A stretch of 14,179 nucleotides of DNA from an uncultured Prevotella sp. (lineage in GTDB: Bacteria; Bacteroidota; Bacteroidia; Bacteroidales; Bacteroidaceae), in contig CALBJK010000145.1 in NCBI GenBank assembly GCA_937892695.1, positions 1 to 14,179 on the forward strand, written 5' to 3'. The stretch's first letter is position 1; each line of letters starts with the position of its first letter. Below the pieces are notes generated by a model. That model searched no databases, was not told the origin of the DNA, and saw only the letters and a program-made list of their open reading frames with translations. Positions 14,168-14,179 of the stretch are shown in pieces. Position numbers and translations under genes: made by a program.

Positions 14168-14179
14168 CACAAAAATAAA

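Overview
The window looks like chromosome of a Bacteroidota member, most likely order Bacteroidales and plausibly a Prevotella-type genome. The evidence is the Bacteroidota promoter signature (a TTG/TTTG element about 16-20 bp upstream of TAnnTTTG) in front of several genes, mostly A-rich start regions without Shine-Dalgarno sequences, moderate GC, a COG1629-type TonB-dependent receptor, an M64 peptidase with its Bacteroidota-type N-terminal region, and an exbB-exbD-exbD operon. No rRNA, tRNA, CRISPR array, insertion sequence or phage gene was seen. The assignment rests on reading the sequence, not on a database search.

Layout. Positions 1-2078 (minus) hold a TonB-dependent outer membrane receptor whose C-terminus lies beyond the left edge. 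A divergent promoter region (2079-2320) separates it from panC and panD (plus), the last step of pantothenate synthesis and the step that supplies its beta-alanine. The replicative helicase gene dnaB follows on the same strand. A strong hairpin at 5218-5266 separates dnaB from a convergent minus-strand group. Read in transcription order (right to left) this group is a class I SAM methyltransferase, a secreted M64 metallopeptidase, an exported or anchored TPR protein and the AAA+ unfoldase ClpC. A gene-free stretch of 867 bp (10844-11710) follows, rich in direct repeats, inverted repeats and promoter-like boxes. The right end carries a tightly overlapped plus-strand operon: exbB, an unrecognised four-helix membrane protein, and two exbD genes. 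A new promoter at 14137-14167 fires out of the window.

How the genes fit together. The receptor at the left and the ExbB/ExbD operon at the right both belong to TonB-energised import but are about 9.6 kb apart with unrelated genes between, so any link is functional rather than operonic. panC-panD is a classical metabolic pair. ClpC (protein quality control), dnaB (replication) and the methyltransferase (probably RNA modification) are housekeeping genes. The least understood parts are the 4-TM protein inside the Exb operon, the repeat-rich intergenic region, the structured panC leader and the SSB-like acidic tail of DnaB. No clearly novel defence or mobile system is visible.
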